From Lathyrus oleraceus (Eukaryota; Streptophyta; Magnoliopsida; Fabales; Fabaceae), in NCBI RefSeq assembly GCF_024323335.1, contig NC_066583.1, positions 15,900,665-15,964,664 on the forward strand: a DNA stretch of 64,000 nucleotides, read 5' to 3'. Both the position numbers and the translations under genes were made by a program. Positions 1 through 11,049 of this stretch are shown here, piece after piece; position 1 is the stretch's first letter; every line of letters begins with the position of its first letter. Under the pieces are notes generated by a model. The model saw only the letters and a list, made by a program, of their open reading frames with translations. It searched no databases and had not been told where the DNA came from.

Positions 1-219
1 ATTGAATTGGCGACTCCTCTTAAAACCTACACAGGGGCACCAATTGGATTGGCTAGGACACCTGCCCTAATCAATCCAATTGGCGCCTCCATTCAAGTTT
101 TAAGAGGAGTCTCCAATTCAATTGACGACTCCTCCTTAAAGTAGGGTATTTTGGGATTTTTTTTAACCAGGGGTATTTTAAGAATTTCCTTGAAAAAGTG
201 GATTAGTTTTGTAAAAAAA
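1..219 (+). repeat. Right terminus of a MULE/PMD-family element cut by the window edge
   Basis: This stretch matches the right terminal repeat of the fully bounded element at 5878-25586. It has the same order of GGCGCC/CAATTGAATTGG palindromic modules, the same 'ctaggacacctgccct' insert, and the same AT-rich tail ending in 'ttttgtaaaaaa'. The rest of the element lies upstream of the window, so its TSD cannot be tested. Confidence 0.7.
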
Positions 220-571
220 CCCAACTTTTTATTTTACAATTCAAAATAAACTAAACTTGAATATTTTTAACTAGTTCGATTCTCAAACAATTTAAAAAAA
301 TACTACTCATTAATATTTTATTTATAAACTAATTCTTATAAAATAATTCATTGATCTTGTTCAATTCCCGTTAAAAGTTTCTTTTGTCATGTCATTTAAT
401 GTTAAAAAAACAAAAGATTTGCAGGTGTAGGAATTGTCACTTCAACGCAGAGCAAATACAGTTTTATAGGGCAAAGTAAAAAAAAGACTATTTTCTATGT
501 AAGGCTTTATATTTTGGATAAAAGTTTTCTTTTAAACAAAAATAAATTCAATAAAACTAAAACAGGAAAAC

Positions 572-745
572 AAGAACATAAGGGGACCCAACTAAGACCA
601 AGCTTAAGTCTAATGAATACCATTTTTGTCCACTAATATCACTATGCATATAAGAAAATAAGAACATAAGGGGACCCAACTGAGACCATTAAGTCTAATG
701 AATACCATTTTTGTCCAGTAATATCACTATGCATATGAGAAAATA
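572..745. repeat. Two-unit ~87 bp direct repeat
   Basis: Two consecutive near-identical units (572-659 and 660-745) both contain 'aagaacataaggggaccc' and 'taatgaataccatttttgtc'. The surrounding 220-950 region is AT-rich and I see no gene in it. Confidence 0.75.
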
Positions 746-1219
746 AAAAATTATTATTATAAATAGACCTTATGTCTACTTTACCAAGTAGTAGATTAGA
801 GTAAAAATTGGTATCTATATATGTCAGTGACCATGATTACTCTTGTCAAGAAATTAATAATAATGTCAAACTATAAATAACAAATAAAATTTACCATCCG
901 ATAACCATGCAAGCTACTAAGAAGTGATATGTTCAGCATGCAAGAGAAAGGACAGCCACGTGTCAGACATGCAGACACAAACTCCAAATGAATTGGCGCT
1001 CCCATTCATTCCTTGCACATGGGCGTCAATCCATTTGACGACACCGTGTCAAAGCATGCATGCAGACCTCTAAACCAATCAATTAGACCTAGGTCTTGCA
1101 TGCATGTCCCTATGGAGGCGCCAATTTGAATGGCGACACCATGTACAAGTTGTACATGGGCGCCAATTCAAGTGGAGACACCATGCAAGCATAACTTTTC
1201 ATGCTTCCATTCATTTGCC

Positions 1220-1227
1220 TATAAATA
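1220..1227 (+). promoter_or_regulatory. TATA box upstream of the PMD pseudogene
   Basis: TATAAATA lies about 120 bp before the first plausible ATG (1349) of the decayed PMD gene. The positioning fits a core promoter for that gene when it was active. Confidence 0.45.
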
Positions 1228-1348
1228 CATCCATTCCATCAACACTTCTTCCACACCATCACTCTCACTACTTCTTCTACAATACTTCTTGTACAATTTC
1301 ATCTGTAACAACTTCTTCTAGTTTCATCTGCACCAACCCCCCGACAAA

Positions 1349-3573
1349 ATGTCTATCCTCACAATGGGCGAATCACATAGAGGAATGGTTGCAAACATCG
1401 CAACATATGTAAGTTTTTTCTTTTGTTAACTTCTTTTCTTTCATCTGCAACAAGTTCTTGTAGTTTCATCTTCACCAACCCCCTTTTATTTTAACATACC
1501 AACTTAGTCAAGTTTTTTGTTCTTTCTTGTATAAGATGTATCAAGGTTCCGGACTCGGGTCCACGAATATGTCCATGTGGACCCGATGATTCAACCTTAT
1601 GTTGAACTCGCCGGTTTTGGTCATAGTCCGTAGATAACAAATTCATTCCAGCTTTATGCGAAAGATGGCGACCAGAGACACACACATTTTGGTTCCTAAC
1701 CGGTGAGTGTACCGTGACGTTAGAAGACGTCTACATGCTTTTGGGACTGCCCATTGAAGGTAAGGCTGTTAATGGTAAAACCAACTATGCAAATTCAATT
1801 TGCATGGATCTCTTGGAACCTGATTTGTTAGATGATAACGCAAGAGGTAAAGGTATACTACTTTCACGCCTTAAGTCGTACTATAATAGTTTATACTTAG
1901 ATGAACATTCTACCGAAGATGCTCGAATAATAAAAACTAGGTGTTACATTATGTTGTTAATTGGTTCGTTTTTATTTCCCGAAGGTAGTGGTTTTAGCAT
2001 GCATATTATGTATTTACCTTTACTTAGACATATAGATAGAATAGGAAGTTACAGTTGGGGATCTGCTTGTCTAGCCTATCTCTATAGCTCCTTGTGCAAA
2101 AACTCACACAAAGACACATCTACATTTTCTGGATGTGCGGTTTTGCTACAAGCATGGGGTTGGTCAAGACTACTGTCCCTAGCACCCGTCAACAACAACC
2201 CTTTCACATTTCCGTATGCACAAAAGTAAGTTGTTGAAATTGCTATATCTTTACTTACTTCTTTAAAGATTACTATATCTAACTAATATTTTTACCTTTT
2301 TGGTGTAGATGGTATGCACGTGGTATGCGTTACAACAGATGTCCAAGACATTGTATTACTCAGTATCGCAATCTGTTGGATCACCTTTGACCGACAAACG
2401 TAAGGATAATAACTTAATTATTTCGTGATAATTTGTTAACTTCTTCTACCTAGATTATAATCCTATCTTCTTTCACATTTCAGTTCATTTGGCGTCCATA
2501 CCTTAATTTGGATCATAACCATGAGGTCAACGCCGAAGACGCGGCCGTATGGACTGCATGCACACCGATAATACAGTTCACAACTATGGAGATGCACAAT
2601 AATGATCGTGTGAAGTTGCAGTTCGGTATGCCCCAAAACATATCAGATCCCCCAGTTAGCCTAGGAGAATGGCATCTGCGCAAAGTTAACGACCAATGGA
2701 ACTTCAATCCATGGAAAAGCTTCGCAAGATCGGAGTATCGCAAATGGAAGCACCGCCATGATCATGTGTTAACTAACGCAGTCATGCCAACTGAAGAAAA
2801 ACCAAGTCGTACTTATATGGCTTGGTACAGATCGGTTGGTTTTCAATTCATTGCTGAGGATATGTACCTGTACGACCCACACCAGATGACTGACACAGCT
2901 GAGACCTCAACATCAAACCCCCAAGAACAGTGTCAGACCGGATACACACAACCCCCTGTCCGTCAAACGTTCCGTTCAACCAACAGACAAACATACAACC
3001 AAAACATGCCATACACCCAACCCCAATACCAAGAGCATACCCCATACCACCAACAACAAATTGACCATCAACCTGAGACCTAACATCGCTTCGCACCCAA
3101 CCCATCACCCTACCAAAATCGCCTTAGCCAGAACACCCAACAATCATTCACACCAACCGCCCCTCCTCCTACCATAGCCAAGAAGCCCAAACCTCACAAA
3201 ACCAAAACATCCAACAACCCTATCTCTACCAAACACCCCAACAATCTTTCCAACATTTCCTCGACGCATCATTCACACCCATGTCTCCCTTCAACCGTCT
3301 CGGTCGCCCACCAATGAGTCAACCACAACCTAACTTCTCTAGCATGGGTCATGAACTCAGCTATGGCGGTACACCATCAATGCATACTGAAGACTATGCC
3401 GACTTGTCTGACTACCTCAACATGCATTCTCCTGTAGTTGGTAGTGACGCTCCTGGCCCCTTAGATGCTCAAACACCGGTACTGAATCATCAACGTGGGT
3501 TAGGGTCACGGGTTAGGGTAGCTAGAGGATGTGGGACCGGAGGTCGGTTAGGTGATCCCGGTCATCACCATTA
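1349..3573 (+). pseudogene. Plant mobile domain (PMD) gene of a transposon, decayed
   Basis: Recognisable PMD protein (family of MAIN/MAIL1 and 'serine/threonine phosphatase 7 long-form' homologues), which in plants often travels inside transposons. Exon 1 is 1349-1408 and ends at a GTAAGT donor. The PMD core runs about 1626-2229 and includes ERWRPETHTF, TLEDVYMLLGLPIEG and LLQAWGWSR. A short exon near 2309-2400 encodes WYARGMRYNRCPRH. The last exon begins at 2484 after a TTTCAG acceptor and holds a Gln/Tyr/Pro-rich tail ending in RLGDPGHHH before a stop at 3571. Breaks: an in-frame stop just before 1626, TGA at 2388-2390 (consistent with a CGA codon change), TAA at 3080-3082 (the minus-strand relative has CAA), and frame changes between 3083 and 3281. 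All splice sites are inferred by eye. The gene sits beside MULE-type ends, so I read it as element cargo, not a host gene. Confidence 0.75.
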
Positions 3574-3660
3574 GGCTCTTTTGTGTAAATGGAAATTTTT
3601 ATTAATATCAATTGGTCCTATTTCAAATTTATCTATCACGTATATCATTTAGCAAAAAAA

Positions 3661-3876
3661 ATTACATTTTACACTGAGGTGTCAATCCAATTGGCGCCTC
3701 CTATCAACTTATACACATGGGCGCCAATCCAATTGGCGCCTCCATTCAACCATTTAAGAGGAGTCGCCAATTGAATTGGCGCCTCCTCCTAAAAGTGGGG
3801 TAGTTTGGGATTTTTTTTAAACCAGGGGTATTTTGTGAATTTCCTTGAAAAAGTAGATTATTTTTGTAAAAAATTC
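3661..3876 (+). repeat. Right terminal repeat of the first MULE/PMD copy
   Basis: It begins in the 'attttacactgaggtg' segment downstream of the PMD stop codon. It continues through repeated CCAATTGAATTGGCGCC palindromes and ends in the family tail 'gattatttttgtaaaaaattc'. It aligns with 7326-7483 plus 25494-25586. No matching left terminus is visible between 220 and 1349, so this copy is truncated or rearranged at its left. Confidence 0.7.
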
Positions 3877-3956
3877 TCCGATCTAAACATCATATTTAAA
3901 TTTTCTCTTTTAAATAAATAATCAAATTAACCTATATTTCCACGTATCCAAGGTGA

Positions 3957-4249
3957 CATCAATTCAATTAACGATACTGTACAAAAATTAAGAGGAGTCG
4001 CCAATTCAATTGGCGACAATGTAAAAACATAAATAAAAGAATGTATTTTCCCTTTTCTATGTTTGTATATTGTCACCAATTAAATTGATGACTCCTCTTA
4101 ATTTTTATACATTGTCACCAATTGAATTGACATCACCATTGAGTTGAAATTTGTTTTTTTGAAAATGAATTAATTTGGGAAATACGTGAGAATGTGAGAT
4201 AGTTTGGATATTTATTTGAAAAAGTTGATTATTTGAATAAAAATTTCTC
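3957..4249 (+). repeat. Diverged MULE-family terminal fragment
   Basis: Carries the GTCGCCAATTCAATTGGCGAC palindromic module as separate arms, several CAATTGAATTG variants, and a terminal-like tail 'aaaaagttgattatttgaat'. It looks like a small derivative or a second terminus abutting the previous one. Borders are not defined. Confidence 0.5.
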
Positions 4250-4279
4250 ATATTTACGCAATTTGAAATGTTTGACTAA

Positions 4280-4630
<351 letters not shown>

Positions 4631-4685
4631 TCCGTACCGATTTTTAAGCAAAAAAATACTCATTTTTCTTGGAACAAATTATAAC

Positions 4686-4912
4686 GAAAAAAATTTCAAA
4701 TTTATTTTATTCAACCATTTCATTCTAAAAAATCATCATTTCTAAAACAAAATTAAATGCAAATTGCATTTAGTTTAGTTTCTCTCTCATTTTTTCTATA
4801 AACAACAACCAATCAAAATTGTTTTTATATCTTCCTATTAAACATATTTAAAAGGTACACAAATTTTTAATTTTTTAACAAGTATGAAATATTTGTTATT
4901 TGCTTATAAAAT

Positions 4913-5004
<92 letters not shown>

Positions 5005-5235
5005 CAAAAAAAAAATTTCAAATTTATTTTATTCAACCATTTCATTCTAAAAAATCATCATTTCTAAAACAAAAATAAATGCAAATTGCATTTAATTTAG
5101 TTTCTCTCTGGTTTTTTCTATAAACAACAACCAATCAAGACTGTTTTTATATCTTCCTATTAAACATATTTAAAAAATACACAAATGTTTAATTTTCTTA
5201 ACAAGTATGGAATATTTGTTATTTGCTTATAAAAT

Positions 5236-5318
<83 letters not shown>

Positions 5319-5320
5319 TA

Positions 5321-5394
<74 letters not shown>

Positions 5395-5590
5395 TAAAAG
5401 ATACTCACTTTTCTTGTAAGAAATTATAAGAAAAAATATCAAATTTATTTCATTTCATTCTAAAGAAATCATCTTTTCTAAAACAAAATTGAATATAAAT
5501 TACATTTAATTTAGTTTCTCTCTCATTTTTTCTATAAACAATCACCAATCAAAATTATGTTTCTCTCTCATTTTTTCTATAAACAAATTT
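4686..5590. repeat. ~320 bp tandem repeat with embedded (TA)n tracts, about 2.5 units
   Basis: Units start near 4686, 5009 and 5430. Each has ~230 bp of shared sequence (for example 'aaatgcaaattgcattta' and 'ctataaacaacaaccaat') followed by a TA tract of different length: about 90 bp at 4915-5003 and about 155 bp at 5237-5390. The third unit is partial and repeats its 'ttctctctcattttttc' segment. Confidence 0.85.
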
Positions 5591-5868
5591 TGTGTTATAT
5601 ATATTATTTCTTTATTACTTTCTACTTTGTTTCCGTTAAATACAATATTGAAATGTTTCTTAAATTATTATATAATTTATTTATCTTATAGTAATTAATT
5701 AAATATTTGTGTAAAATAAGGTTTGGCAATTTAATAAAAAATCAAAAATTAGTTATAAATTATTTATTTATTTATCAATTTAAAGGATAACTATGACATT
5801 TATTAAGTTAAATATTCATGAAATTTAAGATAATCAAACTTACATGATTTGTCCAAAAAAAAATTAAG
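5591..5868. repeat. Host duplication block A, part 1 (left of the MULE)
   Basis: Aligns with 29100-29448, sharing 'actttgtttccgttaaa' and a long run through 'ttatcttatagtaattaatt'. The match continues on the far side of the MULE insertion at 25596, so this was one contiguous segment before insertion. Confidence 0.75.
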
Positions 5869-5877
5869 TAAGTTTTA
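5869..5877. repeat. 9 bp target-site duplication of the MULE, left copy
   Basis: TAAGTTTTA here and again at 25587-25595, exactly outside the inverted terminal repeats. Nine bases is the Mutator-superfamily signature. The diverged empty site at 29449-29457 reads TATGTTTTA. Confidence 0.8.
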
Positions 5878-6098
5878 ATTTTTTTTATAAAAATAACCCA
5901 CTTTTTCAAGGAAATTCCCAAAATACCTCTGATTTTAAAAAAATTACCAAACTACCCCACTTTTAGGAGGAAACGTCAATTGAATTGGAGACTCCTCTTA
6001 AAAATTGAATGGAGGCGCCAATTGGATTGACGCCCCTGTGTAGTACTTAAGAGGAGGCGCCAATTCAATTGGAGCCTTAGTGTAAAATGCAATTGTTT
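5878..6098. repeat. Left terminal inverted repeat of the MULE
   Basis: About 221 bp whose reverse complement matches the right terminus module by module. The order from the outside is an AT-rich tail, the TACCCCACTTTTAGGAGG block, two CAATTGAATTGG-type palindromes, a CCCTGTGTAGTACTTAAGAG block, and 'ccttagtgtaaaatgcaat' at the inner edge. Confidence 0.8.
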
Positions 6099-6179
6099 TT
6101 GGTAAATGGTATACGTGATAGATAAATTTGATATATGACCAATTGATATTATTAAAATTTGTCGTTTACACAAAGAAAC

Positions 6180-7308
6180 ATAATGGTGATGACCGGGATC
6201 ACCTAACCGACATCCGGTCCCACATCCTCTAGCTACCCTAACCCGTGACCCTAACCCACATTGATGATTCGGTACCGGTGTTTGAGCATCTGGGGCCAGG
6301 AGCGTCACTTCCAACTAAAGGAGAAAGCCTGTTGAGGTAGTCAGACAAGTCGGCATAGTCTTCAGTATGCATCGATGGTGTACCGCCGTAGCTGAGCTCA
6401 TGACCCATGCCAGAGAAGTTGGGTTGTGGTTGACTCATTGATGGGCGACCAGGACGGTTGAAGGGAGACATGAGTGTGAACGATGCGTGGAGGAAAGGTT
6501 GGAAAGGATATTGGGGTGTTTGGTAGAGATAGGGTTGTTGGATGTTTTGGTTTTGTGAGGTTTGGGCTTCTTGACTATGGTAGGAGGAGAGGCGGTTGGT
6601 GTTGAATGATCGTTGGATGTTTTGGCTTAGGCGACTTTGGTAGAGTGATGGGGTGGGTGCGAAGCGATGTTGAGTCTCAGGCTGATGGTCAATTTGTTGG
6701 TGGTGGTATGGGGTATGCTCTTGGTATTGGGGTTTGGTGTATGATATGTTTTGGTTGTATGTTTGTGTGTTGGTTGAACATAACGTTTGATGGATAGGGG
6801 GTTGTGTGTATCCGGTCTGACACTGTTGTTGGCGGTTTGATATTGAGGTGTCAGGTGTGTAAGTCATCTGGCGTGGGTCGTACAAGTACATATCCTCGAC
6901 GATGAACTGAAAACCAACCGACCTGTACCAAGCCATATAAGTACGACTTGGTTTTTCTTCAGTTGGCATGATTGCGTCAGTTAACACATGGTCATGACGG
7001 TGCTTCCATTTGCGACACTCCGATCTTGCGAAGCTTTGCCATGGATTGAAGTTCCATTGGTCGTTAACTTTGCGCAGATGCCAAAGATACTGTCGAGTAT
7101 CTCAATACTTCTAATTTTTTCCTTCTGGTATTTTCCCATCTAACCAACGAACCAGCTCCCTCTTCAGTTGATCGAACGTAGTGATGTTCCAGAACAGCAT
7201 CAGCATCTGAGGTTTGTCTCTCGCATAAATCATCTTTCCGTATCGGCGACGAACACCAAACATGATTGCCAAATGATTAATTGAGATGTGGAACAATGAC
7301 TCACACAA
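6180..7308 (-). pseudogene. Internally deleted PMD-type transposon gene
   Basis: The coding strand is minus. An N-terminal piece (7308 to about 7083) includes MFGVRRRYGKMIYARDKPQ and KRELVRWLDGKIPEGK; a one-base slip in an A-run then changes frame. After a junction near 7083 the sequence jumps into the C-terminal tail shared with the plus-strand copy (WNFNPW, RTYMAWYRSVGFQF, a Gln/Tyr/Pro-rich tail, then MSPFNRPGRPSMSQPQ). The PMD core present in the copy at 1349-3573 is absent. I do not recognise the N-terminal piece with certainty. The reading frame shifts again near 6290 before the GDPGHHH end. Confidence 0.65.
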
Positions 7309-7325
7309 CGCATCTATTTATAACA

Positions 7326-7483
7326 CAAAAATTGCATTTTACACTAAGGCTCCAATTGAATTGGCGCCTCCTCTTAAGTACTACACAGGGGCGCCAATCC
7401 AATTGGCTATGACACCTGCCCTAACCAATTCAATTGACGCCTCCATTTAATTTTTAAGATAAGTCTCCAATTCAATTGGCGAC
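7326..7483. repeat. Right terminal inverted repeat of the MULE, inner part
   Basis: The inner portion of the right TIR is cut at 7483 by the Athila insertion and resumes at 25494-25586. Relative to the left TIR it has an extra short segment around 'ctatgacacctgccctaacc', also present in the partial element at 1-219. Confidence 0.8.
7479..7483. repeat. 5 bp target-site duplication of the Athila element, left copy
   Basis: GCGAC directly precedes the TGTTAG start of the 5' LTR and is repeated at 25489-25493 directly after the 3' LTR. Confidence 0.9.
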
Positions 7484-7718
7484 TGTTAGATGCCCAAAAG
7501 TGCTTATTTGAGCTATCATATGTGGGCATCTTTCACTCTTTTTCCTTGCTAAAATTGTCAAAATCACATTTGTTTTACATGGAATGCGTTACATTGATAA
7601 ACAAGCTTGGTGCCTTTGATGTGTGTGTTATTGTGCAGGAAAGGCATGAATTAATTAATAATAAAGACACAAAAGAATTGGCAAAGGAACCAAAGAAAGC
7701 AAGCATTTCATCTGCCTG

Positions 7719-8089
7719 CTCGCTAGGCGAGTCTGCGGCGAAGAATGGGTTCGCTAGGCGAGCTCCTGGCGAACAGCTCCAGTAAATTAGCAAATTAATT
7801 CGCTAGGCGAGCTCAGGGCGAAGTTTGCAGCGAATTCATTCTGTTTTGGTGAAAAGTGCAGCCAACACTCACTCGCTAGGCGAGGCTCTAGCGAGTCCCC
7901 AGCGAGCATTCCAGTAGCAAAACCTCTCAACCTCGCTGGGGCGAAGGTTGAAGCGTGCCCTTCGCTAGGCGAAGGTATGTTCGCTAGGCGAACATGACAG
8001 TTCAGCAGGCCCTGTTTGCTCTGGGCGCAGGGGCTTTTTGTGCTCATACTTGACCTTCGCTAGGCGAGCCATTCTGCTCGCCTAGCGAA
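7719..8089. repeat. Cluster of eight YTCGCTAGGCGAR near-palindromes in the LTR
   Basis: Copies at 7719, 7750, 7799, 7872, 7961, 7980, 8056 and, inverted, 8077 (13 bp each), interspersed with half-sites such as CTAGCGAG, GGGGCGAAG and CAGCGAG. The last two face each other and can form a hairpin just upstream of the TATA box. The same motif recurs four times between pol and the third ORF. Confidence 0.9.
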
Positions 8090-8110
8090 CATGACAGTTC
8101 TGCACTTGTC

Positions 8111-8118
8111 TATAAGTA
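8111..8118 (+). promoter_or_regulatory. TATA box of the Athila LTR promoter
   Basis: TATAAGTA lies 627 bp into the LTR, immediately downstream of the GC-rich palindrome cluster. Transcription would begin about 30 bp further on. This is the most plausible U3/R border region. Confidence 0.6.
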
Positions 8119-8989
8119 GCAGGTGCCACTTTTGGGCACCATACCTCATTTTTACCAACTTTTCCATTTTTTGTACTTTCTTCTAGATATTTTACAGCAT
8201 TGTTTTGTGGGAGCTTTTATGCCCTAATTTCTTTTCTCTTCATCTAGCAACCATCTTCCACAAAAAGAAGGTGGATTCCCATCCAACTTCGATTATCCGA
8301 CTTGGATGTTGATCAACCTTCTTTCCTTACTTGCCGACCAAGCTACCATGAAAATGAGTAGCTAAGTCATCCATTTGTCAAGGTTAGATGTAGGTGATTT
8401 CTAGCTTTGTGTGTAAATGTAAGGATCCTCATATGTAAACTCTTTAACGGTAAATATATGATGAAAACTTTGTTTCTATTTAAAACTCTTTGTGTTGGTA
8501 TTTGATCGAGAGATGTTTACCGATTCTTGACCTAGGTTTTCATCCAAACTTGTTTGTTAGCTAGAGATAGTAACGAATGATTTTGTTCACCATAAGGTTG
8601 AACCAAAAAGTTGTCATTTTGATAGATTGTGTTCGAGAGAAACAATGGATCAAAATGGCAAAACTCACAATGGGTGTTCGAGAGAAACGCATTGAGAGGA
8701 CCTTGTGAAATAATTTATCATCTAAAGGAGTTTATAAGATTGTTGACCGAGCAAATACATGCAAAGCAAATGTAATCATTGAAACCTAACTTTGACAATA
8801 TTTCTCATTTAATCAAAACATAACTTTTACCGCAATTAATTACTTTGTATGCAAGATAACTTGATTAAAACCAAAACCCTATTGTTACATTAAGTTAAGA
8901 TTAATTCAACCATTGAACGGCAGTGATATCTTACAATCTTTGTGGATACGATAACAAAAACCCGACACGAAATATACATTTCAACAAAA

Positions 8990-9007
8990 TGGCGCCGTTG
9001 CCGGGGA
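8990..9007 (+). other. Primer binding site, complementary to tRNA-Asp 3' end
   Basis: TGGCGCCGTTGCCGGGGA, three bases after the LTR end. This 18-mer is the classic Athila primer site, complementary to the 3' terminus of plant tRNA-Asp. Confidence 0.9.
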
Positions 9008-9112
9008 TTGTAAATTGATATTGCGAGCATCGCAATGGTTGTTTAAGTTTTAGCTTGTGAATTTTTGACTTGTGCTTGTAATTTGTTTGGTTTAGTGTGC
9101 AGCTTACGTTTT

Positions 9113-10553
9113 ATGCGAGGGCAAATCCCTGTGGACGAACTTCTTTTTGATCCTGAGATCGAGAGAACCGCAAGGAGGCTCAATAGCAAAACGAGACGTA
9201 GGAGGCAACAGGCTAGACAACGCCAAGAGCAAGGGGAAAGTTCTTCGACCACAAATCCACACCCATTCATACCAAACATGGAGCCACAACCACCACCACC
9301 TATTTCTACTCCATGTATCAATAGTCCAAGGAACACCGCTCAGTTTGCCAACCAAACAGGAAGGCAAGCTGAGATGAAGACGGGAACTCTGAATTTATTA
9401 TATGGTAGTCCATTCACCGGAATGGACCATGAAGACCCATTTGCTTTTCTCACAAAATTTTATGAGATAGCATTGGCTGCCGGAGTGGATCAGGCTCAGG
9501 AGCTTCCGTTGTTCAGACGATTATTTCCCCACGCTTTGCTCGGTAAAGCAAAGGATTGGTATCTCGATCAAACACCTGCCGTAATGACAGACTGGAACGT
9601 GTTAGAGGAGAAATTCATTGAAAGATTTTTCTCCCATAACCGATTCATGGAATCAAAGACGGCCATCTCGGTGTTTTCTCAAGGAACCAGTGAATCTTTG
9701 AATGAAGCGTGGGAGAGATTCAAGTCCATGCTTAGGAAATGTAAAGGGCATGGATTTGATGAATTAACTCAAATCCATATCTTCAGAAATGGACTTCAAC
9801 CAAACTGCAAAACGTTGTTGGATGCCACCTCGGGTGGCTCGTTGATGTCAAAGAGTGCCGAAGAAGCCACAAACATTATCAACCGTATGGCTTTGAATGA
9901 TCTTCAGAGTCAAAGTCGTGGAAATTCTTTGAAGAAGGCGGGAGTGCTTGAGTTAGGGACGAATGATGCCATCCTAGCCCAAAACAAGCTCATCTCACAA
10001 CAAGTGGAACTCTTAACGCAACAAATCAAAGAGTTAAGAGAACCGTCAAAAGCTAAACAAATAGCTTGTTGTGAACTTTGTAAAGGTGAACATGACACCG
10101 GATTTTGTCCACCTCCCGGTTTTGACGAAGTAAACTACATGGCCAATCAACGGGACTATCAACCGAGACAACAACAACCTTATCAACCACAACAACAACA
10201 ACAACAACAACAATTCCAAGGGAACCAAGGGTTCCAACCTAGAAGCAACTATTATCATAACCAAGGTTATGGAGGTGGTTCTTCTAGCCGTCAAAACCCT
10301 CCCCAAAATCCGTATCAACCTCAACAACCGCCGGTCGTCAATTCTAAATTGGAAGAGACATTGACGCAATTCATGCAAATGTCAATGGCCAATCAAAAGA
10401 GTAATGACGCAGCCATAAAAAATCTTGAAACTCAAGTTGGGCAACTTGCCAAGCAACTCGCTGAACAACAAACCGGTCCTTCTTTTTCGGCTAATACGCA
10501 AACAAATCCTAAGGAGCATTGTAAGGCGATTATGACGAGAAGTGGGAGGGAGT
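9113..10553 (+). CDS. gag: Athila gag (5' part of gag-pol, interrupted by hAT)
   Basis: Starts at the first ATG in frame (9113); the frame is open from 9065 but only with non-ATG codons. It encodes a capsid-type protein with a basic N-terminus (KTRRRRQQARQRQ), the gag core around residues 120-230 (AKDWYLDQTP, WNVLEEKFIERFF, SLNEAWERFKSMLRKC), a CX2CX3HX4C knuckle (CELCKGEHDTGFC) and a Gln-rich linker. It forms the particle that packages element RNA. The frame is cut at 10553 by the hAT element; from there translation enters the transposon end and stops at 10585. The host-side frame resumes at 16281 in the same phase. Confidence 0.88.
10546..10553. repeat. 8 bp target-site duplication of the hAT, left copy
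   Basis: GAGGGAGT, repeated at 16273-16280. Eight bases is the hAT-superfamily signature. Confidence 0.9.
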
Positions 10554-10562
10554 TAAGGGTGT

Positions 10563-10735
10563 TCAAAACCAAACCGGCCCAATAAAAAACCGCAAACCGA
10601 ACCTAACCAAACCGAAAACCGCAAAAACCGCATTTGGTTCGGATTTGTTTGGGCCACTTTATGACAGAACCGCGCGGTTTGGTTCGGTTTGCGGTTTATA
10701 TTTTGAAACCAAACCAAACCAAACCAAACCGCGTT
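10563..10735. repeat. hAT left subterminal repeats (AAACCG / ACCGAACC)
   Basis: About a dozen overlapping AAACCGC, ACCGAACC and AACCAAACC units in both orientations around a central GAACCGCGCGGTTTGGTTC palindrome. Subterminal arrays of this kind are transposase-binding regions in characterised hAT elements; the role here is inferred. Confidence 0.75.
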
Positions 10736-11049
10736 ATTTACAACCCATTTATTTTACACCAAACCCAAGTCCATTTCTAAAGCACGAAACCTGAAAACCT
10801 AGGGTTAGGAACAGAAGAAGGCTCACAAAATCGTACACAGGCAAAGGCAATTGGCAAAGACAAAGTCGTACACAGAAGAAGGCAAACACAAAATCGTATC
10901 GTACACAGAAGAAGGAAGAAGGCAAAGACAAATTAGTTTCTCATCTTCATCCTCTTCACAATCGAAAGGTAAATCTCTCGCTTCCTCATGTTTCAATTTC
11001 GTTTTTCATGTCCTCTTCTCTAATATCCCTTCTTCTCTCTTTCTTAGAT

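Larger units (their letters stand above)
7484..8986 (+). repeat. Athila 5' LTR
   Basis: 1503 bp from TGTTAG to CAACA. Comparison by eye with the 3' LTR (offset 16502) shows three substitutions, all transitions: 7738 G versus A, 8049 C versus T, and 8940 T versus C. It contains the TATA box at 8111 and eight palindromic 13-mers. Confidence 0.93.

Noticed and set aside
7522..8047. ORFs of 87, 72 and 86 codons in the 5' LTR, repeated at 23853-24549
   Set aside because: They lie within LTR noncoding sequence, overlap on both strands and are created by the GC-rich palindromes; no domain is recognisable.
7719..8089. CRISPR-like array of short palindromic repeats
   Set aside because: Spacing is irregular, the repeats are only 13 bp, the region is inside a plant LTR, and there are no cas genes.
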